Origin: Coniferiporia sulphurascens
Lineage: Eukaryota > Basidiomycota > Agaricomycetes > Hymenochaetales > Hymenochaetaceae
DNA length: 64,000 bases
Direction of reading: 5' to 3'
Assembly (NCBI GenBank): GCA_002794785.1
Contig: NBBA01000014.1
Span: 496,001 to 560,000, forward strand
Shown here one piece after another: positions 24,402 to 35,415 of the stretch (position 1 is its first letter; each line of letters opens with the position of its first letter). A program made the translations under genes and the position numbers. The notes beneath the pieces were generated by a model. It was not told where the DNA came from. It did no database searches and saw only the letters and a list, made by a program, of their open reading frames with translations.

Positions 24402-26646
24402 ATGGCCACTGCACTCGAGCTCGCCACCGACCGCAACCATGTCGAGCTCGACGAAAAGTTGGCACACGAGAGCTCCGTCTCTTCTCACAGTCTAGGTGCG
24501 TCTCTTCCCCAGCAATACCATCGGTCGGCGCACTGAACGAACAAATTCTTTTTAGAGGAGCATCAGACACTCGCTGTGTACATGCAGTATGCAGAGTTCA
24601 GCCGTGCAAGGGAGGCTGGCCAAACTCCTCCGTGAGTCTAAATGCACCAGTTACGGCATTGTAAAAATCTGAATACGAATCGATCGGAACAGCATAACCC
24701 CGGATAAGCCAAACATTGACGACGACCTGATCACGGCACGTCGGGCGCTGAGAAACGCGAGGTTCGTGAACTTTGAGCTCCTGTCTTGAATACAAATATG
24801 AAACAGTGACAATCTACCACAGTTGGGCAGCTATTTTCTATCTTATCACGACGGATATCCTCGGACCCTTCAACGCCCCCTTTGCATTTAGCCAAGTTGG
24901 GTATGCCCCCGGTGCGATTCTTTACGTCGTCAGTGCGTATTGCAGAGTTCCTTTCTTTATTCATAGTCGCTAAAGAAGGTGTATGCAGTGGGCGTGATCG
25001 CTTGCTACACTGGGTTGATTCTTTGGAAGCTGTTCTGCGCTTTAGATTCCGACCAATACCCCATTAAAACGTACGCTGACCTTGGAGAACGGATCTTTGG
25101 CTTGTGGTTCAAGCACATGTGTTCCGTATTGCAGTCTCTGCAGTTGATTATCAATGTAAGTCATTCGATTGGTGCTTGCTTCCGACGACGTGCCAACATA
25201 TGGAATGATCATCACTCCTAGGTTGGCACCATTTGTCTCGGAAACGCCCAGGGTGTAGAGCAGATTGCGGCAAACAATCAGTTTTGTTTTTCCATAGCGA
25301 TCCTTATTTGGGCTCTTGTCGGCATGGTCATTGGCCAAATCCGAACCTTGAAGCAATACGGCTGGCTCGCAAACTCGTAAGCCTCGCCATGAATTTCTTT
25401 TCACGTTATCTGGGCTGACTCAGTTTTGTAGCGCCGTCTGGCTCAACCTCTTGGTCATTTTCATTGTAAGAGTCTCTCCGAACCCCTTTTTTGCACAAGA
25501 GCTCACGTTCTGGCAACAGACGATGGGTGTCGTCGCGCACTCACCCCCGAATTTCAAGTCCGCAACTGCGGCGTACGGGATCAGTGAAGGTCCCATCGCG
25601 ACAGCAGTTTTTGTCAGCCTTCCGCTATTCTCCAAGGTCAACGGTATCATGCAGATGGTCTTCGCATACGGTGGCGCAATGATCTTCCCCGAATTCATGG
25701 CGGAGATGCGCCGTCCGATGGACTTTTGGAAGGGCATGGTACGGCGTTTTTTTCTCATTATGAGAGATACGGCTCCTTTACTTACGTCACCGTCTCGCCG
25801 TTTGACGTGCCTGTCGGAAACAGTGTTGTGCACAATTGCTTATCGGAACTGTGTATATGATGTTCGGTGTCTTTGTGTATGCGTTCCAGGGGCAATTCAC
25901 GCTCCCACTTGCCTATCAAGGCATGAGCAAGTTCGCATGGCAGACCGTTGGGAATGTCATCTCTCTCATTACGGGTATTATTGCCGCAGGTCTATATGGA
26001 AACATCGGCATTAGTACGTCCCCGTCCCCGTCATCTGGCGGTAGTCGAACGATAGTAACATACCTCTCCACACAGAGGTCGCATATTACCACATCGTGGA
26101 GCAATGGTTCAAGGGACCCTCGCTGATGAGCAAAAGGGGTCGCTTCATTTGGACGTGTACGTCTGCCCATTCATTCGTTATCGCTGAGTAATATGCTTAT
26201 TGAGCTGTTCCAGTCATGGTTTTCCTCTATTGGGCTCTTGGTAAATTCCGTTTCTCTCGCACTATAGCATATAGACCCCCTGACCCCATCGTTTCCCAGC
26301 TTTCATCGTCGGCTCTGCCATCCCGCAGGTGCAAACGATCTCGGGTCTCGTTGCCGCCGTTTGCATCATGCAATTTACATATACTTTCCCCCCGCTCATG
26401 CTCGCGGGCTTCCATATGCAACTTGACGCGTTGAAGAACGACCCTGGGGACTCATGGAGACAGGCTTCGCGCTGGATCCGTGCGCTTACCACGGGGAAGT
26501 GGCACTACAAGATATTCAACCTCGTACTGTTCCTTGGTGCGCTCTCGATGGCTTGCCTCGGGATGTATGGCTCTGGTATGTCTATCAAAACGACGTTCGA
26601 GTCTGGGGGTGCAGCGACGTCGTTTGGGTGTGCCGCGCCGGTATGA
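24402..26646 (+). CDS. Amino-acid transporter, Aa_trans family (MTR-like)
   Basis: A polytopic membrane protein of the auxin/amino-acid permease superfamily, expected to take up neutral amino acids with protons at the plasma membrane. The short acidic N-terminus is followed by about eleven helices. Recognisable segments are ATDILGPFNAPFAFSQVGYAPG (helix 1-2), TYADLGERIFG, NNQFCF, ISEGPIATAVFVSLPLFSKVNGI, GGAMIFPEFMAEMRRPMDFWKGM and SAIPQVQTISGLVAAVCI. Exons follow from 24402-24495 through a last exon ending in the TGA at 26644-26646, and all junctions I traced keep frame. One stretch open without splicing near 25451 retains an intron (25469-25522). The resemblance is to Neurospora MTR-type permeases; the substrate is not readable from sequence. 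Confidence 0.88.
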
Positions 26647-26995
26647 TTGCAGCCGGTGAGAAGCCCCTTTGGGCCTTTGGTGCCTACTACTTACGTAACT
26701 TAACGTCTGTACGTGTAACTTTCCCCCCACTGATGACTTTCTTGCTGTCGACACAAGTTTTTTTTATGCTTTAATGCTCTAACGTACTCCCTTCCATATG
26801 ATGAGTGACGTAAAGAAGATAATATACAAGCCTCTTTTCTCTCAGAATTCTTGTGCAAACGTTCCGTGTGCCAGTGTGATGACGAACTGTAAGTCCCAAA
26901 GCGATTTTCATGTAAGCAATGGTCGTACTTGCGGTAATATTCACACCTGTCGTCCTGGACCGTACCATCACTTTCTTCTTCAGCGTACCATCATC
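26647..26995. other. Intergenic region upstream of RPS30
   Basis: Contains the 3' region of the transporter gene and the ribosomal protein promoter. Pyrimidine-rich stretches occur close to the RPS30 start. No further gene is supported. Confidence 0.5.
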
Positions 26996-27365
26996 ATGGG
27001 TAAAGGTGAGCGTCGTCCCGCCTGGGGCATCTTCAACGAATCGCGACGCAAAACTTTCATCCATGGACTTACACGACTGCGATTGTGCTCATACAGTCCA
27101 CGGATCTCTCGCCCGCGCGGGTAAAGTCAAGTCTCAGATGCCCAAGGTCGAGAAGCAGGAAAAGAAAAAGCAGCCCAAGGGCCGCGCTAAGAAGAGGCTC
27201 TTGTACAACAGACGGCATGTCTTTTTCTCTTTGTTTCTTTCTGTCGTGTGTGGGGGTTCATCCCTCGACGATTTTTCTGATGATATGGCTTTCCCTTTTC
27301 TTTGCGCATATAGTTTCGTCAACGTTACGTCCATGATACAGCCGGGTGGCAAGCGGAAGATGTAA
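26996..27365 (+). CDS. RPS30: 40S ribosomal protein S30 (eS30)
   Basis: Three exons (26996-27005, 27097-27214, 27314-27365) close to 59 residues, the usual size for fungal eS30. After MGK comes [17 protein letters not shown], a Lys-rich [13 protein letters not shown] stretch, and LLYNRRFVNV, all family hallmarks. Exon 1 is only 10 bases, and splicing completes the Val codon. Intron 2 uses a GC donor (G|GCATGT...TATAG), because no GT position keeps frame. There is no ubiquitin-like FUBI fusion, as usual in fungi. The last ten residues ([11 protein letters not shown]) diverge from the common ending. Confidence 0.93.
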
Positions 27366-28101
27366 GCCTTCGAGTTTCTTTGCTTCTGATCGCGAGATGT
27401 GTTGCACAGATTCGATTCCGTTGCCCCCTGTTTGGCTCCTCTTGAGCTTTCACGTTCCCTTCCCCTCTGTGGTTGAGGGATTTTGCAAAACACAAAAAAA
27501 AAAAAAGTGGTCGACAACGAAGGAGGAGCGGATCCTTGAGCGATCGTTCAGGACCGATACTATTTTTCCTATGCGCACTGATGCTTCTCTCTTCCCATTC
27601 AGGAACGCCAACACTACGGCTTAAAAAAAAGTCTGGAAGACCGCGACCATCGACGATATTAACTCAAAAGTGCCTTACATCCAGGAAGTTGTGAAGAGTG
27701 TGGTGAAGTTCTGTCTGATTACGATCCTGGTACATATACGAAAGAGAGACATCGAAGAGTTAACCGCAGCTGCACCCAAGTCCAGTCTCGAGTTTGTCCT
27801 GATTCGTTTCTTGTTGTGTTCGATTAGTATCTCCATGTCTCTGTGTGCTGCTGTACTGTATACGAAATCATGTTGATATACCACGTTCACTGCCAGTTGT
27901 GCTGCAGTAAAGTTTGTGCATTCGACCATCTGCTGCGAGGTCGATCATCGTGTCAGCGGCGATCATCGATCATTTTGCCGGCGGGCTCTCCAAGTCGCAA
28001 AATTGAAGCTCAAGACCTTACTACCATTACTGCGTTCAAGGTTACAGTGGAAGGCATATTGAAGGTCATTTCTCCGTGCTAAAAGGGTGCTCTTGTACAC
28101 T
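27366..28101. other. Intergenic region RPS30 / FOL1
   Basis: No gene is supported. It contains an A13 tract at about 27494-27506 and a second A8 tract near 27624. The short open frame at 27670-27876 has no recognisable motif. Confidence 0.55.
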
Positions 28102-30822
28102 ATGAGCGACCACATAAGAGTCCAAGGTCTCTCGCTCACCGCCTCTCTTTCAGAGTCTCCTTGGACAACAGTCGACCCATCAAAAAAGCCTGTCTTTCAG
28201 CCTATAATCGTCGGTCTGGACATCCACCACGATATAAAAGCTGCGGGATCCTCAGACGACCTTACTAAATCGATTAGCTACTCAGATGTCTGCAAATCGG
28301 CGCAGAGCGCATGTCTTACGGTGTCCCCACAATTCTCAGGTCCTGGCTCCCCGGCAAAGGCAGTAACTGCCTTCGAACTCGCTGAACGTATTATCGAACA
28401 CTGTCTCTCTGGGATAACTCTGCCAATCTTACAGCTCGATGTCGAACTCGAGCTTCCCAAGGCCACGCTCAGGGCGAAGAGCGCATGCGTGAAGATTTCA
28501 CGATTCAGGAACGGCTCCCCCGCCGAAAAACATAGGTTCCTTATCAAGGACCTTCCCGTACATACCATCGTCGGAATACATCCGCACGAGCGTCAGGACA
28601 AGCAACCGGTAATCATAAACGTAGAGTTCTCCCATGCGATGGATCTCGACGAAAATTTCAAATTTGATTTCGCGAGGCTTGAGCGCTGTCTTTCTGATGT
28701 AAGGGCGGTCGCCATTCATTCCTCTTTTTTTAGAGTTTATGCGCGGGCTCATTTATCGTTCAGTTTGTTGAAGCTTCTGCATACTTAACAGTAGAAGCGC
28801 TGGCTTCTGAGATCTCTAGGAGATGCTTCGCATGGCTTCAGGAACCAATGCTGTATACAATTTCGGTCAGTGTTGCAAAACCGGCTGCCTTACGTTTAGC
28901 GGACGCTCCAGAGATATCGATAACCCGAACATTTTCCGATTTTCCGTTGCTAGAGACCGTTCCTACCGCGTAAGTGTAACTGTGGGCTGGGATTCGAGAA
29001 CTAATTTAACGATATTCCCTTAGTGGATTTCTGACGGGAAAAACCCTCGCCACGCTAGCTCTTGGCTCTAATCTTGGTGACAGGTTCCAGAACATAGAGC
29101 TGGCATTGCGGCATTTGGAAGATTTCAATGCCCTTACCTCTACGGATTTACCGACGGGAGAAATCAATGTTATCGACACCAGTTTCTTGTACGAAACTGC
29201 GCCGATGTATGTTGTGTCCCAGCCAGCATTCATTAATTGTGTCTGTCTAGTGAGCACGATCAAACCTTCTAAAATTATCTTCCAGCTTATTGCTAACAGG
29301 TGGAAACAACGCTTTCTGCCCCCGACCTCTTGCGAGTCTGTAAGTCGATCGAGGAAACTGTAGGAAGAGTGCCGAGCATCCGCTTTGGACCTCGGGCTAT
29401 TGATTTAGATATAATAACATATGGGAACGACGACATCGACACACGTGCCGAGAGTGAGCGGACGACCTTGGATAACTTAATAGGGGAACTCGTCGTTCCG
29501 CACCCACGAATGGCCGAAAGAGAATTCGTCCTTCGTCCGTTAAGAGAGTAAGCGGCTTCGGTCTGAACAATTCCGGCGCCTTCTCATACGCCTTTTTTAG
29601 TATCATACCGGAATGGGTGCATCCACGATTGAATCTCTCAGTTCGCTCATTGCTTGACAAACTCCTCCTCGCGAAACCCGCCGATGAGCCACCCATGCAT
29701 AAGGTCATGCCTTTCCCATCTCCTCCCCTTCCTGGAACGCTCCCGGCTCTTGGAGCGCGGTCCACACAGACATATTGGGTGCTCCCAGACGCCCAGGTAC
29801 GCAGTGGCCTGAACGCCTCTCCCAGGCGAACGTACGTGATGGCCACACTGAACGTCACGCCAGACTCATTCTCCGACGGCTCTGAGCACAACACACTCTC
29901 CGCCGCGCTTTCATACGCCGCAGCCGCCGTCAAGGCGGGAGCCGACATCATCGACATCGGGGGTTACTCGACGCGGCCTGGCGCAGCGTTCGTCTCGCCG
30001 GACGAGGAAATTCAGCGCGTCGTCCCCGCTATCCGCGCGATTCGTTCGTCAGTTGATGACGATGCGATGCGCGACGTGCTGATCAGTGTTGACACGTTCC
30101 GCCCGGACGTCGCGCGCGCAGCGATCGCGGCAGGCGCGAACTGTATCAACGACGTGTGTGCATTTTCTGGGCCGGCGTATCCTGCGACAGAGGAGTCGGA
30201 GGAGACCTTCGCGCAGATGCGCGAGGCGGCAAGGGAGCTGGGTGTTCCGGCGATACTGATGCACGCGCGCGGGGACGCGGGGTCGAACAAGGACTATTCG
30301 ATGTATGCGACCTCCAATGGGAGCAAGCCCGTACTCGAAGGCGTACGGGCTGAGCTCGGAGAGAAGGTCGGAAGGGCAACGAAGGGAAGGGGAGGGCTGC
30401 GACGCTGGCAGGTCATGGTTGACCCTGGGATCGGCTTCAGCAAGTCTGTCGAGGGGAACCTCGAGCTCATTCGTAACGCCTCGTCGCTCACGGCCGAGGC
30501 CGCTCCTCCCCCGTGCATGACTCTGAAACCAAAGGGCGACGAAGCCCCTTCACCGTTCGCGACGCCAAGGTGGAACGCTCTCGCCGGATATCCAGTCCTC
30601 ATAGGCACCTCGCGCAAGTCCTATCTCGGTTCAATTATAGCGCGTCCTCTTAGTGGAACACAAGCTCCCTCACCGAGGTCTGCGAAAGAACGCGACTTCG
30701 CTACGGCTGCGGCTGTTACTTGCGCAATCCAACAGGGCGCAGCTGTGGTACGCGTGCACGAGGTGGGGGGAATGATCGACGTTGTGAAAATGGCTTCGGC
30801 ACTGTGGTATGGCGACCTGTAG
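28102..30822 (+). CDS. FOL1: Trifunctional folate synthesis enzyme (DHNA/HPPK/DHPS)
   Basis: Catalyses three successive steps of folate synthesis. Residues 1-290 hold two dihydroneopterin-aldolase-like domains (one with IIVGLDIHHDI, the other with VHTIVGIHPHERQDKQPVIINVEFS). The pyrophosphokinase domain follows with LALGSNLGDR and the HPPK signature RFGPRAIDLDII. The C-terminal dihydropteroate synthase has ATLNVTPDSFSDG, DIIDIGGYSTRPGA, VDPGIGFSKSVEGN and VLIGTSRKSYLG, all with the expected catalytic and substrate-binding residues. DHPS is the target of sulfonamides. Introns begin near 28700, 28866, 28970, 29250 and 29550. The ATG at 28102 is chosen; upstream in-frame codons contain no other ATG. 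A short disordered Pro-rich linker separates HPPK and DHPS. Confidence 0.95.
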
Positions 30823-31227
30823 ACGCATATACGCAGCAAAATAAGAATAAACGTTAATTTATACTGGTAAGAAGGAGGATATCATTGATTCGTGGGATAT
30901 GGAATAATAGGGATACAACAAATTGATATCAACGCGGGTACAAAGAAGTACACCATGAATGATGGACCCATATAACAACACACAAAAAAGCAAGGTACGT
31001 GATACAATGATGAACGCGTCTCGAAAGAAATCGCAAGCAAATGAACCACCAATTCAGCTTCAGCGCCGGCAAGTATCGTCACAATCCTCTTCTGATTACA
31101 AAGATCCCGGAAAGGAGAATGGCACGGACCAACAGTAAGCATTGCAGGATTAGGATCTATTGGAACAGATGGATCGGGGGGGGGGATATGTATGAGTACG
31201 GCCTGGACCCCCAAATTGTGGACGACA
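30823..31227. other. Convergent 3' regions
   Basis: Lies between the FOL1 stop and the stop of the next minus-strand gene. It contains a G10 run near 31176-31185. No gene is supported. Confidence 0.6.
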
Positions 31228-32535
31228 TCAACAGAAACCGATTGCTTGGGATAAGTCGTCGACAAGAACCAACTTTTTTTCACGAAGCGGCCGCACTTTC
31301 GTCCTTCGGGACGTGGGCTCCGCAGTTGTGGGATTACTAGATGTATCAGGGGTCGGATTCGGCGAAGGAGATGTGTCCTCAACCCAGGTCTCGGTTCCCC
31401 ATGCGTGAAGTACTGAGCGCACATAGAGCGCGTAGCGTGTCTCGTGATATATCTTGATGTACGTGCATTGCGACAGACGTGTTGGTATTAGCGGTTCAAC
31501 CGGCGATGGCAATATGGTCTTTGTTGTGATCGTACGCCCAAGGTATGTTGTCTTGGTGACCTTCTCTTGTGGCTTTTCTGCGGGAGCTACGTGATAGGAG
31601 AGCGAAATCGCGCCTATTACATGCCGTTTGCGGATTTCAAGGAGATCGTCCCAGAACTTCTTAAGAAGAATTGCTGACCAGATGATGGGGCGCTCGCAAG
31701 TGTTGCCGGTTGCTGATGGCGTAGTACTAATGCTAGATACAATCTGCGCTTGCGATACCCCTTTCCAAGGAAGCCTCCCGCTTACCGGAATAAGCCATGC
31801 GCTGCGAGCATATGGATCCTTAAAATACGCATCAACTTCTTCTGTCAGGTATGGCGCAGCAGGGACAAAGGGGCTTTTGTTATGCGGTGAGAAATGCTTC
31901 GTTATGTCTTGCACAGCGGTCTGTTCCATAGCAACGGTCGAGTGTCTGCGATGATGCGGCTGAGGGATCAAGCTATGTAGAGTTGTTCCCTCGATCCTTC
32001 GACGTTTCTTCCCTTCTTGCACGTTGTCACCTTGTTCTTCATCCGTGGCTTCCCTAGGTCGCTTCCGACCCCGAGGTTGTCGGAGAGTAGTTTTTCCTGT
32101 CTTAATCTTCCGTTTAAGCAAGTAGGAGAAGTCTGTCCCCTTGAACTCTTGTAGCTGTGAGACATCAACAGCAGTCTTGGCTTCGACATTTAAGTCCCCC
32201 CATTGCCCGATGGATCTTGTTGGTTGCTTCCCAAAACGATCCCAAAAAGGTTTTCCGGCCGGGGGAGGGCTTTTCAAGGTGAGCATTCGGCCAGCACTTG
32301 CAACTGATGCATACACACATGAGATCAGTCTAAAACTGGGTCAAAGAAGCAGGAGCTCACCAGAGCTGGATGCCGAAGTTTGTGGCGAAACAACAGATCG
32401 CCATCTCTCCTGAGTTTGGACTGCAGCAACGAGATAGCTACCTCGCGCTATGAGCACTTCTGAAGGAAGCGAGGCTGTTTTTCCTATTTTCGAGGAGAGT
32501 ACAAAGTTGTGAACGACGAGCGAATCTTCGACCAT
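31228..32535 (-). CDS. Hypothetical basic protein
   Basis: Two exons (32535-32361, 32303-31228) close to 416 residues with a 57-base intron. I do not recognise the family. A strongly basic stretch near residues 130-165 (RGRKRPREATDEE and GKKRRRIEG) looks like a bipartite nuclear localisation signal. The second half is more hydrophobic and carries WSAILLKKFWDDLLEIR and TYLGRTITTKTI, so a folded domain is likely there. A Ser/Thr/Pro-rich linker precedes the short C-terminal block. Start codon and splice are well supported by frame closure; nuclear location is inference. Confidence 0.75.
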
Positions 32536-33122
32536 GGTTCAGAGGTTTCATGTCCACAAATATTGGAGCAAACTATCCCGATGGCGGAAGTAAGACGACA
32601 ATTGAGGCTGCACAAACTGCTGCAGCCTGCGGCGGCAACGAAAAGAGGATGTGTTCGGCTGTTCTGAGTGGTTCGGGTTCAAGCACGGCCGCCGACCGAG
32701 GACGCGACTCGCCGTCGATCACTGCTACCGTGGACCGTGGGAAAAAACAAGCGACGTCGCGTTTTATATTTTATGTGTGTCACGTCGCCGCCCTCAGCTC
32801 CGGCAGCCACGACAAAAAATTACGATGGCGCGCGACGCCCAGCGCACTTGGAGGCATTTTTGTTGACCACTTGCTGCTGTAGCTGCATAATTGGGAGACA
32901 GGTACCGAGAGTTTCTCAAGGTGCGAAGCTTGATACGGTTACACTTGCCAGTGCGTCCTTGTACTGACCGTTTGATCCACGTCAACGTTTACCCCCTTCA
33001 GTCGTGGCACCATTGAATTGGCAGTCCTCTACAAACGCGCGCGGGCCACTATACCGCTCATTTAAATCAAGACACCCTTTATAAATACATGACTCTACGA
33101 AGAACGACGCACATTCCACAAC
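32536..33122. promoter_or_regulatory. Divergent promoter region of two unrecognised genes
   Basis: 587 bases between two diverging start codons. A TATAAATA-like box at about 33079-33086 lies roughly 40 bases before the plus-strand ATG. Otherwise nothing recognisable; open frames crossing it have no motif. Confidence 0.45.
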
Positions 33123-34840
33123 ATGAACGCTCCTTCACGCTTCCCATTTGCCTCTGCGCGCGTAAAGAGACCTCAGAGACCACTCCCTGCATTACCAGCC
33201 ACACAATACAACGAGAAAAGGATTGCTTGTCCACCATATCTGGTTCGGGACGATCCCAACAAACCATTTCAACTACTGGAAGGACCTCCGCTAAGGTGAG
33301 GTATTAGCTTTGCTTGGAGCGCCGCCTGCATGTGTCCGCCGTTATCATCGCTTCTTGCACTTCCTATTCCTGTATTCATTTACCCCTATTCATTGGCCCA
33401 TCTCTGAGTCGAAATTCAGCGGTCGCTTAATTTCTGTCGTTTCAAGAATTTGGTACAAGTGGTAACAAGGGTACCATTCTCCCATCCGCCTAAATCTCTT
33501 TGTTTACATATTTCGCTGCTTTACTCCCAATTAGTTATTTTCACCTATATTTCGGATGATTTTAACGACCTGTGGCTGACAAAGCGCTTTTCAGCCTGTT
33601 GTGTCGATTTCACAATGTCAAACATGTTTCCCTTGAAGAGGGTGTTCCTCCTCCCTTCAAACTCGACGTGCCAATCATCCGTGGTGCTCTCGAGGACTCT
33701 AACGCGCTTCTCCCGACACACATGCTTGCTGTCTACGACCAGGATGTAGCGCCCGACTCATCTTTGAGTCTATCTCCGCTGCCATATACGGCAGCTATTC
33801 CTTCGGGCCCTCCCTCCTTCCCAGCTACGCCTCTTATGATTCCAGTAAATGCCGATTTGTGGGCGCTCTACTTTTCTTCGACGCTATCCTCAGACCAGGC
33901 TCCAATTCCTACATCACCTCCCCCTGTACCTGCGATCACTAGTCTGCGTCGCAATCCCAGCACAAGTTCTATTGCATCATCGTCATCACGTACGAGCAGC
34001 TCCTCTTCTCCCTCTGGCTCGCGTCCTCGTGCAATTCTCTCGCTGCCAGTACACGTGATGCGTGTGCCCTCAGCGAAGTCATTTCCCCTGCTTTTACTGG
34101 CAGCATTGAAGGTCCTGCCCGAGAATTGTGTGCTACCCGCTCTCCTACCACGTACAGTGCTAGCTGAACTCCCTGCTACACCTGCTATTTTGACGCAGCA
34201 TCTGCTTCTCTGGCTTTACCCTCCGAAAAAGGGCCGACAGAAGGCTATGGACACCGATCGGCCGAGCGAAAAAGGGAATGGATGGGGGGATACCCAGGAA
34301 TCATATATGAGAAGCCCGGGGGGTTCGGATGTGAAAAGTCCTGGTAATCGCACGCCCTCCTCCCCTTTCCTGTCTCCTTCCCCAAACTCTGATGCCATTG
34401 ACTCGCACCGCCTCTCATCGATCTCCGCCTCCTCGCTCACTTCTGCAAGCTCGAGTTTTTCCAGCTTTTCCCAGCGCTCCCCCGTACTCTCGCCAGGAGC
34501 GGCCGCCGAGCCTATCTGCGCTCTCGCGGACCCCACGACCGAGCACGACCCCGACTTGCGCCTTTTAGCACTCGTACAGCAGAACTTCGACATGTGGGCG
34601 AACGCTCTTGCACTGGGCGTGAAGGATGCGAGCATCATGAAGCTTGTCGAACTCGCGTTGACGGTCTCCGTTGACGCGCGCCGCCAGCGCTTCGGTGATC
34701 CACTTCAGGGCGATGGTACGCATACGGGGGGTCCCAAACAAAATCGGAGAAGTCGAAGCGGGACCCCTTTATTCAGTCTGGGGACGTCCTCGTCGTCCAC
34801 GACTCGGAAGGGGGATGAACTTAGATCTAGGAACGCCTAG
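33123..34840 (+). CDS. Hypothetical Ser-rich basidiomycete protein
   Basis: Two exons, 33123-33295 and 33595-34840, close to 472 residues. The first encodes a Pro/Arg-rich N-terminus ending in ACPPYLVRDDPNKPF. The junction reads into SLLCRFHNVKHVSLEEG, followed by KLDVPIIRGALEDS. A folded block with PLLLLAALKVLPENCVLP and TQHLLLWLYPP sits near residue 200. A long Ser/Pro-rich region follows, then a helical block (DLRLLALVQQNFDMWANALALG) near the C-terminus. The intron is unusually long for this window (299 bases), so a small extra exon may be missed. Resemblance to clampless-type (Clp1) mating-development proteins crossed my mind but I cannot confirm it. Confidence 0.7.
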
Positions 34841-35415
34841 GCGCTTTATGACGGACCATGGCCAACTGATTTTCTGACAACGACCAAGATACACAGCTAC
34901 TTATCATACTGTTCCCTTAATCACCCCGTACAACGGCTTTCTTCACCCTCTTTGCTTCCGCCTTACGAACCTGACTGCTGATTTCATAAACTATAAGTTC
35001 TCTAATTGCGATGGACTCTCAATGCTGACTTGAAGCCTTATTACTAATTGTGATCAGTGCCGTCGGCCTGCTCTCACTCGATATCCTCTTTCCGACGATA
35101 CCTCGCTCATTTAGCCTATCCGTACACTACATTGCGCTTCATAACTTTTTCTTGCTTGACTACACGTAATAATCCCTACTTTTCGCATACTGCATAGTCA
35201 CTTATGTACATGTCCTAATAGCCCCGGGTGCATTGGGATCCAGGCCTTATGCATTCACAAGAATCTTCTATCGAGCAAACAATCTATTTTTTGATTGCAA
35301 CCATATCTATGTTGGGAAACCAAAGTACATTGTACACGCTCTCCGTCGATAGGGAAGTAATTTGTACACAAAACAAGAGTGGAACACAAACAGGATAGCA
35401 GATATTTAAGGCCTT
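34841..35415. other. Convergent intergenic region
   Basis: 3' flanks of two converging genes, AT-rich, with no gene or repeat that I can support. Confidence 0.6.

Noticed and set aside
27670..27876. Small gene between RPS30 and FOL1
   Set aside because: No homology, no convincing splice context, and AT-rich composition.
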